Shown here: in pieces, positions 45,719 to 54,539 of the stretch
Layout: the number at the start of each line of letters is the position of its first letter
Position numbering within the stretch: the first letter of the stretch is position 1
Assembly: GCF_025961835.1 (NCBI RefSeq)
Contig: NZ_JAOQOK010000001.1
Location: 806,001 to 870,000, forward strand
DNA from: Sphingobium sp. B2D3C
GTDB taxonomy: Bacteria > Pseudomonadota > Alphaproteobacteria > Sphingomonadales > Sphingomonadaceae
Direction of reading: 5' to 3'
Length of the DNA: 64,000 nucleotides
Position numbers and translations under genes: made by a program
Notes under the pieces: generated by a model
Databases searched by the model: none
Told to the model about the DNA's origin: nothing
The model's input: the letters and a program-made list of their open reading frames with translations, nothing else

Positions 45719-47452
45719 CTACTTTGGCGCATTCGCTCCACTCCGGCTCTCGTCGCGAATCGTCCGGAATTCTGCGGTTGGGAACCAGTTGGGCCACACG
45801 TCGCTCTGCGCCAGTTCGCGGCCGATGCGATAATGAAGCTGGAGATCGCTTGCCGCGCCGGCCCAATTCCAGCGGGGATCATATTCGTCCTGCGGCTTGT
45901 GATAGCGGTGGACCGTGTAATCTTCGGCGGCGGCCTGGCCGGCCGTCACGCCGCCATCCATCAGGTCCTCGCCGCTCTCGGCATACAGCATGGGCACGCC
46001 CTGCTTTGCGAAGCTGAAATGGTCGGAGCGGTAGAAGCTGCCTTTCTCCGGCGCTGGCTCGGGCTTGATGACGCGGCCGGCATCCTTGACGGCGCGTTCG
46101 AGGAACAGCTCCAGCTCGGATTTGCCGCCGCCGATGACCACCACGTCGCGGGTGGGGCCCGCCATGTTCAGCGCATCCATGTTGATGCCTCCCACCGTCC
46201 GCGCGAGCGGGAAGGCGGGGTTCTCGGCATAATAAGCCGAACCGAGCAGGCCGGCTTCCTCCGCCGTCACGGCCAGAAAGACCAGCGTGCGCGCAGTTGC
46301 TCCAGCGTCACGGTGAGCCTTGGCCAGCGCAATCAGCGCGGCCGTGCCCGTCGCGTTATCGACCGCTCCATTGCAGATGTCGTCGCCATCGATCGGTTCG
46401 CACCGGCCCAGATGATCCCAGTGCGCGGTGTAGAGCACATAATCGTCAGGCCGGCTGGTGCCGGGGAGAATGCCGATCACGTTGCGGGAGCGTTGGCGGC
46501 GGATCGTGTTGTTGATGGTGATGCTGGCCTTGAGGTCGCCCAGGGGCACTGCACGGAAGCCCGGGCGCTTGGCCGCCGCGCTGAGCGCCGCGAAATCCTT
46601 GCCGGCCGCAGCGAAGACGCGCTTGGCAGCATCGAGTGTCAACCAGCCGGCTGCGGCGGACTGGTCCATATGATCGCCCGGCACATCGATGTTGAGCTGC
46701 GGCCCGGTCCAGGAGGAGACGACCACGTCCCATGGATAAGCGGCCGGGAATGTCTCGTGAACGATCAGTGCGGCAGCGGCGCCTTGCCGGGCGGCTTCCT
46801 CATATTTGTAGGTCCAGCGGCCATAATAGGTCATGGCGCGCCCCTCGAAGGGGCCGTCGAGGCCTTCCATCTCGTAATCAGGGTCGTTGACGAGGATAAC
46901 CACCGTCTTGCCGCGCACATCCACGCCGGCATAATCGTTCCAGCCCCGCTCGGGCGCGTTGATGCCGTAGCCGACGAACACCATGTCGCTGGCCGCCACC
47001 GTGCTGGTCGGCACCACCCGATAGGTGCCCGCGACCATATCCGTTTTGTAGGCGAGGTTGATGGCGGTGTTGGCCCCGGCGACCCGCAAGGTCATGTCCG
47101 GCGAGGGTGTCAGTTCGATTAGCGGCACGTCCTGCGTCCAGCTTCCCTTGTTGCCGGGTTTCAGGCCAACCTTGCGCATCTGGGCGATGAGATAGGAGAC
47201 GGTCTTTTCCTCGCCGGCAGTCCCGGGCGCGCGCCCTTCGAAAGCGTCCGAGGACAGGGTGCGCGTGATGCTTTTGAGCAAGTTTATGTCGATGAGGCGG
47301 CCGGGTTGCGGAGCCGGAAGGATGAAGTCGGATGTCGGCGTCTGGGCGATCGGCGCGGGCGCTGTCGTCGCACTGCTCTGCACAACGTCTCGGGAATGAC
47401 ATCCTGCCAAGGCAATGAGCGGTAAGGCGAGCAGGGCAAGAACGGGGCGCAT
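45719..47452 (-). CDS. M28 family zinc peptidase, lipoprotein
   Basis: A 577-residue aminopeptidase-like protein. The N-terminus MRPVLALLALPLIALAGCHS is a lipoprotein signal with lipobox LAGC. A PA-type insertion domain (about 150-330) precedes the zinc peptidase domain with YTAHWDHLGRC, NGAVDNATGTAALIAL, the catalytic EEAGLLGSAYYAE and RSDHFSFAKQGVPML. It should cleave N-terminal residues from peptides at the periplasmic or outer-membrane surface. It is monocistronic as far as can be seen, between the capsule operon and the rpsD terminator. Confidence 0.9.
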   Translation of the reverse strand: MRPVLALLALPLIALAGCHSRDVVQSSATTAPAPIAQTPTSDFILPAPQPGRLIDINLLKSITRTLSSDAFEGRAPGTAGEEKTVSYLIAQMRKVGLKPGNKGSWTQDVPLIELTPSPDMTLRVAGANTAINLAYKTDMVAGTYRVVPTSTVAASDMVFVGYGINAPERGWNDYAGVDVRGKTVVILVNDPDYEMEGLDGPFEGRAMTYYGRWTYKYEEAARQGAAAALIVHETFPAAYPWDVVVSSWTGPQLNIDVPGDHMDQSAAAGWLTLDAAKRVFAAAGKDFAALSAAAKRPGFRAVPLGDLKASITINNTIRRQRSRNVIGILPGTSRPDDYVLYTAHWDHLGRCEPIDGDDICNGAVDNATGTAALIALAKAHRDAGATARTLVFLAVTAEEAGLLGSAYYAENPAFPLARTVGGINMDALNMAGPTRDVVVIGGGKSELELFLERAVKDAGRVIKPEPAPEKGSFYRSDHFSFAKQGVPMLYAESGEDLMDGGVTAGQAAAEDYTVHRYHKPQDEYDPRWNWAGAASDLQLHYRIGRELAQSDVWPNWFPTAEFRTIRDESRSGANAPK

Positions 47453-47535
47453 GACAGAGCTTTCAAATTGTTAGCCCTCCTCATGGCATCGCCTCCGGGT
47501 GCGTTCAAGCGGCAGGGCGCCGGTTCAGAATAATG

Positions 47536-47571
47536 AAAAAAGGCGGCCCGTTGCCGGACCGCCTTTTTTTG
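47536..47571 (-). terminator. intrinsic terminator of rpsD
   Basis: AAAAAAGGCGG and CCGCCTTTTTTT flank a stem of 5 plus 3 base pairs with one mismatch and a TTGC loop. Placed 25 bases after the rpsD stop on the minus strand, with a run of T in both directions. Confidence 0.9.
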
Positions 47572-47595
47572 AAATCTGCCTGAGAGGCCGATCGA

Positions 47596-48210
47596 TCAGC
47601 GCGAGTAGAACTCGACGACCAGGTTCGGCTCCATCTTCACCGGATAGGGCACCTCGTCCAGCGTGGGGACGCGGGTGTAGGTGATCTTGGTGGCGCCATC
47701 GGGGGCGAGATAGTCGGGGATGTCGCGCTCGGGCAGGCTCTGAGCCTCGAGAACGAGCGCCATTTCCTGCGCCTTCTTGCCAAGCGTGATCTCGTCGCCC
47801 GGCTTCACCAGACGCGAGGCGATGTTGCACTTCACGCCGTTCACATAAATGTGGCCGTGCGAGACGATCTGGCGGGCCGAGAAGATCGTCGGCGCGAACT
47901 TGGCGCGGTAGACAACCGCGTCCAGACGACGCTCGAGCAGACCGATGAGGTTCTGGCTGGTGTCGCCCTTCATGCGGCTGGCTTCGATGTAGCTCTTCTT
48001 GAACTGCTTCTCGGTCACGTCGCCATAATAGCCCTTGAGCTTCTGCTTGGCGCGCAGCTGGATGCCGTAGTCGGACATCTTGCCCTTGCGGCGCTGGCCG
48101 TGCTGACCGGGGCCATATTCACGCTTGTTGACCGGGCTCTTCGGGCGACCCCAGATGTTCTCGCCCATGCGACGGTCGAGCTTGTACTTGGCGCTTGTGC
48201 GCTTCGTCAT
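47596..48210 (-). CDS. rpsD: 30S ribosomal protein S4
   Basis: A 204-residue S4, a primary 16S rRNA-binding protein. The N-terminal [19 protein letters not shown] block and [20 protein letters not shown], followed by the S4 RNA-binding domain [18 protein letters not shown] with [18 protein letters not shown], are standard. It is transcribed alone here, away from the main ribosomal operons, and ends at a strong terminator. In other bacteria S4 represses its own operon, but no leader can be seen with certainty. Confidence 0.98.
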   Translation of the reverse strand: MTKRTSAKYKLDRRMGENIWGRPKSPVNKREYGPGQHGQRRKGKMSDYGIQLRAKQKLKGYYGDVTEKQFKKSYIEASRMKGDTSQNLIGLLERRLDAVVYRAKFAPTIFSARQIVSHGHIYVNGVKCNIASRLVKPGDEITLGKKAQEMALVLEAQSLPERDIPDYLAPDGATKITYTRVPTLDEVPYPVKMEPNLVVEFYSR

Positions 48211-48374
48211 GATGACTTTCCTTCAATTGCGAACAACGTCTGCCGCGCCCAGAAAGGGTTTGGCGTCGATCCCGGTCTTTCGCCTGACACTCATTTTCAG
48301 AGGCAGGGCCGCCGCTGCACCGGGGTGCGGGGCCGATTGCGAAGGCGCGCCTATGGCGGGCGAGGGGCGGAAAG

Positions 48375-49553
48375 TCAAGGCGCCGTCGCGGTGGCGGTCA
48401 TTCGTGCGGGGGGTGGGGTCAGGCGCGGAAGCTCCGGACCTACGCCGTCATACAGCAGACGCAGGGTAGGGGAGGCCTGAACGATGCGCCAGCAGCCCCA
48501 ACTGAGTACCATGGTGAGCGCCGTGATCATGCCCGCCTTCACCACCACCGGCATGGCGATGTGCTGGCCGAGGACGACGAGACCGGCCGTAATGGGCAGA
48601 TGGACGAGATAAACCACGAAGGCCCCGCTCACCAGCGCCTGCACCGCCGGGCTTGGCCTGTCGGCCAGCCGCTTCATGGCAGCAATGAGGGCCTGCGTCA
48701 TGGTGATCGCCGCAATCGTGCCGATGAACCGCTCGGTCATTGGATGCACGTCTCGTCCGATCTGGAGGTAGAGCAGGGTGGCGGCAAGGGCGATCAGCGC
48801 AAGCGACGCGGAAGGCTTGTGCAGTGTTGCGCGAAATTGGGGGGCGCGGCAGACCAGCCAGCCGAGCGCGAACCAAGGCGCGAACTGGATCAACTGGTCG
48901 ATCCGCAGGATTTGCTGGGGCAGGTTGGTGGCGAAATCCCAGGCATAGAAGAGCTCGATGGCCCCGGCCTGCCAGGCGCCGATCACGACGCCGAGGCCGA
49001 TCACGGCCGCTGCCATATGCCGGCCAAGCCAGTCATCGATACGGGCGGGAAGCATAGCCTGCGCCGCGCGCGGTGCGAGATGGCAGAGCAGGGCGGCCGC
49101 ACCGCAAAGATAAAGCAGCACGATGATGAACCACAAATGCCGCACCCAATATCCGCCGGATTGCAGGCTGTTCTTCTCCAGCGAGCCCAAGGCTCCCCAG
49201 AGGCTGAAATTGGAGAGTTCGCAGAACAGGTTGAGCAGCGGATTGAGGGTGAGCAACGCGGCAACGAAGGGCAGGCCGAGGCGGATCAGGCGGTTCTTCA
49301 TCCACGCGCCGGGCGCGCGGCGCATCAGCAGCAGCGCGGCGAAATAGCCAGCGATCACGAAGAAAGCGGGCATTCTGAACAGGTGGATGATGCCGGCGAT
49401 CCACGTGAAGATGAGATCACCTTCGCCCGCATTGACGATCCACACATCATTGGCGCGGTAGGCCATGGCGACATGGTAGGGAATGCCGAGCAGCATGAGC
49501 AGGGCGCGCATGGAGTCCCAATGATGTTCACGACCCGAAACGTCTGTTCTCAT
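48375..49553 (-). CDS. acyltransferase family 3 membrane protein
   Basis: A 392-residue polytopic protein with about ten helices. HHWDSMRALLMLLGIPYHVAM at the N-terminus carries the His region of the acyltransferase-3 family, and RMPAFFVIAGYFAALLLMRR and KNRLIRLGLPFVAAL follow the usual order. OpgC-like succinyltransferases and O-acetyltransferases share this fold; the substrate cannot be told from the sequence. It might decorate a surface glycan. It is transcribed in the same direction as rpsD and lies after trmJ, with a 149-base gap between them. Confidence 0.82.
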   Translation of the reverse strand: MRTDVSGREHHWDSMRALLMLLGIPYHVAMAYRANDVWIVNAGEGDLIFTWIAGIIHLFRMPAFFVIAGYFAALLLMRRAPGAWMKNRLIRLGLPFVAALLTLNPLLNLFCELSNFSLWGALGSLEKNSLQSGGYWVRHLWFIIVLLYLCGAAALLCHLAPRAAQAMLPARIDDWLGRHMAAAVIGLGVVIGAWQAGAIELFYAWDFATNLPQQILRIDQLIQFAPWFALGWLVCRAPQFRATLHKPSASLALIALAATLLYLQIGRDVHPMTERFIGTIAAITMTQALIAAMKRLADRPSPAVQALVSGAFVVYLVHLPITAGLVVLGQHIAMPVVVKAGMITALTMVLSWGCWRIVQASPTLRLLYDGVGPELPRLTPPPARMTATATAP

Positions 49554-49702
49554 TCATCTTCCTGACGCGCACCAGCCTTGAACAAGAAAGCGCTCGGGCA
49601 CCAGAGTGGTGGCACGGCTGGCCGCGATGGCAGGGAGGTTCGTCGGTTTTGTCGCGCAAGATGGCGGCAATGGGCCGGTCGCCCGGTGTCAGGTTTCTGT
49701 TG

Positions 49703-50854
49703 TCAGCGCGGGCGCGGATTGGCCAGTGCGGAGAGAACGCCGCGCAGGGTGCGCACTTCGAGGCTGTTCCAGCCGGGCTTGGTGAGCACGCCGCGCAGGG
49801 TGCGCCGTGTCGCCGGGGCGCGATCGGGCGGGTAGAAATAGCCGGCTTGCTCCAGCATGCCATCGAGCTGGGCGATCATGCCCTCCAGCTCTTCCTGCGG
49901 AGCGGGGGGCAGCAGGTCGGTGTGGGTCGGCTGGCTGAGCGCCGCCTGCTTGGACCATTCATAGGCGCACAGGATGACGGCCTGCGCGAGGTTGAGCGAG
50001 CCGAACTCCGGGTTGATCGGCACCGTGAGGATGGCCCGGGCAAGCGCGACATCGTCGGTTTCCAGCCCGGAACGCTCCGGGCCAAAGACGATGGCACTGC
50101 GCCCCTGCGCAAGGTGGATATCCCGCGCGGCTTCTTCCGGCGTTACGACCGGCTTGGTCACGCCGCGCTTTCGCACGGTGGTGGCATAGACATGCGGACA
50201 GTCCGCGACGGCATCGGCCAGCGTCTCGAACACCTGCGCGTTGGCCAGAACCTCGTCCGCGCCCGCGGCTGCGGGGCCTGCCGCCGGATTGGGCCAACCA
50301 TCGCGCGGGGTAACCAGCCGCATCTCGGTCAGCCCAAAATTGAGCATCGCCCGTGCCGCCTTGCCGATGTTCTCACCGAGTTGAGGGCGGACGAGGACGA
50401 TGACGGGGCGTGGGGTGTCATGCCCTTGTACTTGCTCACTTTCCTCCGTTCGCCCTGAGCGAAGTCGAAGGGCCGAGCTGAGCGCAGGCGAGGCAGGAGC
50501 GCTGACGGAAGGAAATGCGGCTGTTTCTTCCCCGTTCGTCCTGAGTTGCTGCTGAGCCTGTCGAAGCGGCGTATCGAAGGACTTGCGCGCCGCTTCCTTG
50601 AGGGCCGCAAAATCTCCCGCGATCAGCGCTTCCTTCTTCTTGCGTGACCAGCCCTTGATCTGTTGCTCCGCACTCAATGCTTCCTCGCGCGTTCCGAACG
50701 ATTCCGACCACGAAAGAGCGACTGGCAAGCGCGTTGCTGTGTAGCCGACAATTGATCCAGACTCATGCTGGGCAATGCGCAGGTCCAGATTGTCCGTATG
50801 GCCGGCATAATAGCTGCCATCCGCGCACTTCAGCAGATAGGTGTAGAAGCTCAT
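49703..50854 (-). CDS. trmJ: fusion of GIY-YIG nuclease domain and TrmJ tRNA 2'-O-methyltransferase
   Basis: A 383-residue fusion. Residues 1-88 are a GIY-YIG domain of the small UPF0213 type: YTYLLKCADGSYYAGHTDNL is the GIY/YIG pair, followed by RIAQHESG and the Glu-bearing EALSAEQQIKGWSRKKKEALI. Residues 149-383 are a SpoU-type methyltransferase of the TrmJ family, which 2'-O-methylates position 32 of tRNAs: VIVLVRPQLGENIGKAARAM, FGPERSGLETDDV and PINPEFGSLNLAQAVI are the knot motifs. Residues 91-147 between them are translated from REP-like repeat DNA (SFDTPLRQAQQQLRTNG comes from one copy). In this stretch no ATG, GTG or TTG is in frame, so TrmJ can hardly be started separately. nrdR lies directly upstream. 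Confidence 0.85.
   Translation of the reverse strand: MSFYTYLLKCADGSYYAGHTDNLDLRIAQHESGSIVGYTATRLPVALSWSESFGTREEALSAEQQIKGWSRKKKEALIAGDFAALKEAARKSFDTPLRQAQQQLRTNGEETAAFPSVSAPASPALSSALRLRSGRTEESEQVQGHDTPRPVIVLVRPQLGENIGKAARAMLNFGLTEMRLVTPRDGWPNPAAGPAAAGADEVLANAQVFETLADAVADCPHVYATTVRKRGVTKPVVTPEEAARDIHLAQGRSAIVFGPERSGLETDDVALARAILTVPINPEFGSLNLAQAVILCAYEWSKQAALSQPTHTDLLPPAPQEELEGMIAQLDGMLEQAGYFYPPDRAPATRRTLRGVLTKPGWNSLEVRTLRGVLSALANPRPR
50446..50585. repeat. REP-like repeats inside the GIY-YIG/TrmJ reading frame
   Basis: Two units lie in the coding sequence. A short hairpin unit (about 50446-50473) has CGTTCGCCCTGAGCGAAG and AGTCGAAGGGC. A long unit (about 50530-50582) has CCCGTTCGTCCTGAG, CTGAGCCTGTCGAAG and GGCGTATCGAAGG. 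The long one matches, in inverted sense, the copy upstream of the same gene at 50861-50912. They encode the linker of the fusion protein. Confidence 0.9.
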
Positions 50855-50860
50855 GGCAAG

Positions 50861-50912
50861 GCCCTTCGATACGCCACTTCGACAGGCTCAGTGACTACTC
50901 AGGGCGAACGGG
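50861..50912. repeat. REP-like repeat upstream of the GIY-YIG start
   Basis: About 52 bases beginning CCCTTCGATACGCCACTTCG, with CAGGCTCAGTGACTACTCAG and ending GGGCGAACGGGG, sit between the nrdR stop and the GIY-YIG ATG, starting only about 7 bases before the ATG. It is the reverse complement-type partner of the copy at 50530-50582, so the GIY-YIG domain is bracketed by an inverted pair. Confidence 0.9.
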
Positions 50913-50931
50913 GTGAGGGCGACGTGGTGCC

Positions 50932-51393
50932 TCACTCCCGGCCAACCTCACGGATCGACCCAGCGAAGGACTCAAAATCCTTCGCCTCGGTAAAGTCGCG
51001 ATAGACGCTGGCGAAACGGATATAGGCGACGCTGTCGAGGCCCTTGAGGCCTTCCATGGCCAGTTCGCCGATGCGGGCGGCCGGGACTTCCGTCTCGCCG
51101 CTGGTTTCGAGCTGGCGCTGGATGCCGGAGACCAGCCGCTCGATGCGCACCGTGTCGATTGCCCGTTTGCGGCAGGCGATTTCGATGGAGCGCGCGAGCT
51201 TGTCCCGGTCGAAGGGCTCGCTGGTGCCGTTCGATTTCGCGACGGCGATGTCGCGCAGCTGGATGCGCTCGAAGGTGGTGAAGCGCGCGCCGCAGCCTTC
51301 GCACTGGCGGCGGCGGCGGATCGCGGCGCCGTCCTCGGTGGGACGGCTGTCCTTCACCTGGCTGTCTTCATGGGCGCAATAAGGACAGCGCAT
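50932..51393 (-). CDS. nrdR: transcriptional repressor NrdR
   Basis: A 153-residue repressor of ribonucleotide reductase genes. The zinc ribbon is [18 protein letters not shown] with the second Cys pair in [15 protein letters not shown], followed by an ATP-cone domain ([19 protein letters not shown]). It senses ATP/dATP through the cone and binds NrdR boxes. It lies in the operon rpiB-glyA-small protein-nrdR, which in relatives runs on to an RNA methyltransferase; here the fused trmJ follows after the REP copy. Confidence 0.96.
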   Translation of the reverse strand: MRCPYCAHEDSQVKDSRPTEDGAAIRRRRQCEGCGARFTTFERIQLRDIAVAKSNGTSEPFDRDKLARSIEIACRKRAIDTVRIERLVSGIQRQLETSGETEVPAARIGELAMEGLKGLDSVAYIRFASVYRDFTEAKDFESFAGSIREVGRE

Positions 51394-51600
51394 TTAGCGG
51401 CGAATCCTCTGCCAGAAGGCGATACCGGCGCCGGCCACGAGGCCGAGCGGCAGCGAGACCACCGGCAGGACCAGCCCGGCCACCGCGCCAATCGCGGCAC
51501 CTGTCAGCACTGGCTTGGTGGAGGGATGGGCAAGCCCCTGCTTGGCCATGCCGGTGGCTTCCGCCTTGGCGCGCTGGGCGATATCGTCGGGCTTGCTCAT
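51394..51600 (-). CDS. small membrane protein between nrdR and glyA
   Basis: A 68-residue protein with a short charged N-terminus (MSKPDDIAQRAKAEATGMAK) and one or two Gly/Ala-rich membrane segments (TGAAIGAVAGLVLPVVSLPL, LGLVAGAGIAFW) ending in RIRR. Its stop directly abuts the nrdR ATG and it follows glyA by 16 bases, so it belongs to the operon. I cannot assign a function; Gly-rich membrane pieces like this occur in stress or envelope proteins. Confidence 0.75.
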   Translation of the reverse strand: MSKPDDIAQRAKAEATGMAKQGLAHPSTKPVLTGAAIGAVAGLVLPVVSLPLGLVAGAGIAFWQRIRR

Positions 51601-51616
51601 CGGTCGCGGTCCTTGC

Positions 51617-52936
51617 TCAGTAGATCGGGAAGGCGGCGGTGAGGGCCTTCACCTTCTCGCGCACATGCGCCTCGATCTGGCCATCGCCTTCATCGCCATT
51701 GCGACGCAGGCCCTCGACCACTTCGGCGATCCAGCCGCCGATCTGGCGGAACTCCGCCTCGCGGAAGCCGCGCGTCGTGCCCGCCGGCGTGCCGAGGCGC
51801 AGGCCGGAGGTGACGAAGGGGCTCGCCGTGTCGAACGGCACGCTGTTCTTGTTGCAGGTGATATAGGCGCGATCCAGCGCCTTCTCGGCGGCCTTGCCGG
51901 TCGTGTTGCGCGAGCGCAGGTCGATCAGCATCAGGTGATTGTCCGTGCCGCCCGAGACGACGGCCACGCCGGCATCAGCGAGACTGGCGGCCAGCGCCTT
52001 GGCATTGGCGACGATCTGGTGGGCGTAGGCCTTGAATTCCGGCTGCAGCGCCTCGGCGAAGGCGACGGCCTTGGCGGCGATGACATGCACCAGCGGACCG
52101 CCCTGCAGACCGGGGAACACAGCCGAGTTGAACTTCTTGGCGAGCGCCTCGTCATTGGTGAGGATGATGCCCGAGCGCGGGCCGCGCAGCGACTTGTGCG
52201 TCGTCGTCGTCACGACATGGGCGTGCGGGAAGGGCGAGGGATGCGCGCCACCAGCGACGAGGCCGGAGAAGTGCGACATGTCGACCAGCAGATAGGCGCC
52301 CACTTCATCGGCAATCGCCCGGAAGGCCGCGAAGTCCCACACGCGCGGATAGGCCGTGGCGCCCGCGATGATCAGCTTGGGCTTGTGCTCGCGGGCCTTG
52401 GCGATCACCTCGTCCATGTCGAGCAGCTGATCTTCCTTGCGCACGCCGTAGGACACGCAGTTGAACCACTTGCCGGACATATTGACCGGCGAGCCGTGGG
52501 TGAGGTGGCCACCCGCCGAGAGATCGAGGCCCATGAAGGTGTCGCCCGGCTGGAGCAGCGCGAGGAACACTGCCTGGTTCATCTGGCTGCCGCTATTGGG
52601 CTGCACGTTGGCGAAGTCGCAACCGAAGAGCTTCTTGGCGCGCTCGATGGCGAGGTTCTCCACCACGTCGGCCCACTCGCAGCCGCCATAATAACGCTTG
52701 CCGGGATAGCCCTCGGCATATTTGTTGGTGAACACGCTGCCGGTCGCTTCCAGCACCGCCTTGCTGACGATGTTCTCGGAGGCGATCAGCTCGATCTTGT
52801 CCTGCTGGCGCTTGAGCTCGCCCTGAATGGCGGCGAAAACCTCCGGATCGGCGTCCGCAAGGCCGGTCGAGAAAAAGCCCTGAGCGCGGACGGCGGGCTG
52901 GTTGTCGAGATCGGCAGCGGCTGGCGAGGCAGTCAT
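51617..52936 (-). CDS. glyA: serine hydroxymethyltransferase
   Basis: A 439-residue PLP enzyme that interconverts serine and glycine with tetrahydrofolate, the main source of one-carbon units. The internal aldimine Lys is in [14 protein letters not shown], and [29 protein letters not shown] and [11 protein letters not shown] are conserved. The N-terminus [20 protein letters not shown] is an extra 20-30 residue extension common in this order. It sits between rpiB (upstream) and the small membrane protein/nrdR. The folate link fits the nearby fol genes only loosely. Confidence 0.97.
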   Translation of the reverse strand: MTASPAAADLDNQPAVRAQGFFSTGLADADPEVFAAIQGELKRQQDKIELIASENIVSKAVLEATGSVFTNKYAEGYPGKRYYGGCEWADVVENLAIERAKKLFGCDFANVQPNSGSQMNQAVFLALLQPGDTFMGLDLSAGGHLTHGSPVNMSGKWFNCVSYGVRKEDQLLDMDEVIAKAREHKPKLIIAGATAYPRVWDFAAFRAIADEVGAYLLVDMSHFSGLVAGGAHPSPFPHAHVVTTTTHKSLRGPRSGIILTNDEALAKKFNSAVFPGLQGGPLVHVIAAKAVAFAEALQPEFKAYAHQIVANAKALAASLADAGVAVVSGGTDNHLMLIDLRSRNTTGKAAEKALDRAYITCNKNSVPFDTASPFVTSGLRLGTPAGTTRGFREAEFRQIGGWIAEVVEGLRRNGDEGDGQIEAHVREKVKALTAAFPIY

Positions 52937-52989
52937 GAGCGGATGTTCCTTGTTATCAGACGTCTGTGTTCAACGGATCGGGCGCGGCA

Positions 52990-53442
52990 TCACGCCGTCG
53001 TGGCGAGCGCCGGCGGATTGCCGAGCTTACCGACGCGACGGGCGTGGCGATCGCCGCCGAATTCGGTGGTGAGGAAAGCGGTAAGGCACGCCTTGGCCAT
53101 TTCCGGGCCGATCAGGCGGGCGCCCATCGCGATCACGTTCGCATCATTATGCTCGCGCGAGAGTTGGGCGGAGAGCGGCTCGCTCACCAGCGCGCAGCGG
53201 CAGGCCGGATCGCGATTGACGGCAATGGAAATGCCGATGCCCGAGCCGCACAGCGCCACGCCGCGCTCGGCGCGCCCGGCGGCGATCTCGGCGGCCAGCT
53301 TGTAGCCATAATCGGGATAGTCGACGCTCTCGCCCGCGGCGGGGCCAAGATCGTTCACATCATGACCCTGCTCGCGCAACCAATCGGCCAGTGCGGCCTT
53401 GAGCTCGGTGGCGGCATGGTCGGAAGCGATGGCGATACGCAT
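52990..53442 (-). CDS. rpiB: ribose-5-phosphate isomerase B
   Basis: A 150-residue RpiB that interconverts ribose 5-phosphate and ribulose 5-phosphate. MRIAIASDHAATELKAAL holds the phosphate-binding start, YPDYGYKLAAEIAAGRAERG the active-site loop, and CGSGIGISIAVNR the catalytic Cys. The ATG at 53442 is chosen over one 21 bases upstream because the family begins at this Met. It is the first gene of the operon with glyA. Ribulose 5-phosphate also feeds kdsD, but the genes are not linked. Confidence 0.93.
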   Translation of the reverse strand: MRIAIASDHAATELKAALADWLREQGHDVNDLGPAAGESVDYPDYGYKLAAEIAAGRAERGVALCGSGIGISIAVNRDPACRCALVSEPLSAQLSREHNDANVIAMGARLIGPEMAKACLTAFLTTEFGGDRHARRVGKLGNPPALATTA

Positions 53443-53566
53443 GGCAGAAGGTCCCCGGCCCAACTCTGAATCTGAACGAGTCGGCTTCGCGCCGCTATCT
53501 AGTATCCACGGGCCCAGAATGCCACCGTGGATTGCGTGGCTGCGCGGCTGGCGCTATCGGGCGGCC

Positions 53567-53770
53567 ATGAGCGGGACCATTCTCTCCATCCTCATGCTCG
53601 CCGGCATCGCGCTGGGCGTGGGCGGCATCTACATGATCGGCTGGCGGCACGATGCCAAGCGCGGCTGGCTGATGATCGCCGCGGCAGTGGTGATGTTCAT
53701 GAATGTGACGATCTGGACCATCCCGGTGGCGGAGCCGGGTGCGGCGGGCGTGGCGAACGCCGCGGAGTAA
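53567..53770 (+). CDS. small two-helix membrane protein
   Basis: A 67-residue protein with two hydrophobic segments (ILSILMLAGIALGVGGIYMIG and WLMIAAAVVMFMNVTIWTIP) linked by a short basic turn (WRHDAKRG), and a small acidic C-terminus. The start at 53567 is the last ATG before the first helix; a longer frame adds a poorly conserved-looking N-terminus and overlaps rpiB. Diverges from rpiB and converges on the PIN gene. Function unknown. Confidence 0.6.
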   Translation: MSGTILSILMLAGIALGVGGIYMIGWRHDAKRGWLMIAAAVVMFMNVTIWTIPVAEPGAAGVANAAE

Positions 53771-53781
53771 GCGCTGGCGCG

Positions 53782-54252
53782 TTAACGGGGCGCGGTTTTC
53801 AGCAGGGCTTTGAGCTTCGGGTGCCCTGTGGGTGCCAGCGGGTTGATGACAGTCAGGCCGCGCGCGACGAAGCCGTGTTGCATGTCCTCGGACAGGAGCA
53901 GGCTGCAGCCCCCTTCCGCCGCTGCCGTGACAATCAGGGCATCCCAGAACTGCAGTTTGTGATCGACCACGAGATCGGCCGCCGCCAGAGCAGTGCGCGC
54001 CTCGGAAGCCGAGCTGCCGAATGCGCTCGCGAATTCAAGTAGGATGGCCCGGGCCTCGTCGGCACTGGCGCCGCTGCGGCGCAGGACGACGAACAGTTCG
54101 CCGAGGGTCTGTGCCGGTGCGATGAGGCTTGCCACCTCGGCAAGCTGCGCCACCAATGCGCGGATCTTTGCGATCTTGGGGTCATCCTCCGGGGCGCGGC
54201 TCACCCCTGCGAGATAGGCGAGGATGTTACTGTCGAGCGCAATGCGGCTCAT
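53782..54252 (-). CDS. PIN-domain toxin (VapC-like)
   Basis: A 156-residue PIN-domain protein, presumably an RNase toxin. The four-acid site is visible: IALDSNILAYLAG with Asp7, TLGELFVVLRR with Glu, WDALIVTAAAEGGC with Asp, and LLSEDMQHG with the last acidic residue. Its start overlaps the antitoxin stop by 4 bases (ATGA), the normal order antitoxin then toxin. The target RNA is unknown; many VapC toxins cut initiator tRNA. Confidence 0.85.
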   Translation of the reverse strand: MSRIALDSNILAYLAGVSRAPEDDPKIAKIRALVAQLAEVASLIAPAQTLGELFVVLRRSGASADEARAILLEFASAFGSSASEARTALAAADLVVDHKLQFWDALIVTAAAEGGCSLLLSEDMQHGFVARGLTVINPLAPTGHPKLKALLKTAPR

Positions 54253-54479
54253 TCGTAGAGATCGTCACGCGACCATGCCCCGGCGTGGCGGACCGGTAGA
54301 TCGGCCACAAATGCGAGCAAATTGCGGACCGACTGTGCTTCCTGATGCCGATCGATGGGGAGGACACGGGCAACGGGTCGTCCGCGTGACATCACGGTAA
54401 AGCTCTCGCCCTCCGAAACTTCGCGAAGAAGTTCTGAGAAATGTTGGTTGGCCTCGCTGGCGGTGATCGCTTTGTCCAT
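54249..54479 (-). CDS. Phd/YefM-type antitoxin
   Basis: A 76-residue antitoxin. MDKAITASEANQHFSELLRE and FTVMSRGRPVARVLPI are the DNA-binding fold of the Phd/YefM family. The C-terminus (HAGAWSRDDLYE) is the likely toxin-binding tail. It is transcribed first, followed by the overlapping PIN toxin gene, and would repress its own promoter. Between its start and the XRE gene lie 60 bases. Confidence 0.85.
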   Translation of the reverse strand: MDKAITASEANQHFSELLREVSEGESFTVMSRGRPVARVLPIDRHQEAQSVRNLLAFVADLPVRHAGAWSRDDLYE

Positions 54480-54539
54480 CCGATCAAATTAGTGGATAAC
54501 ACTAACTTTGGCAAGTTGGCTCAGCGGAAACGGTACACC

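Noticed and set aside
52937..52989. Glycine riboswitch before glyA
   Set aside because: Only 53 bases separate it from rpiB, too short for an aptamer.
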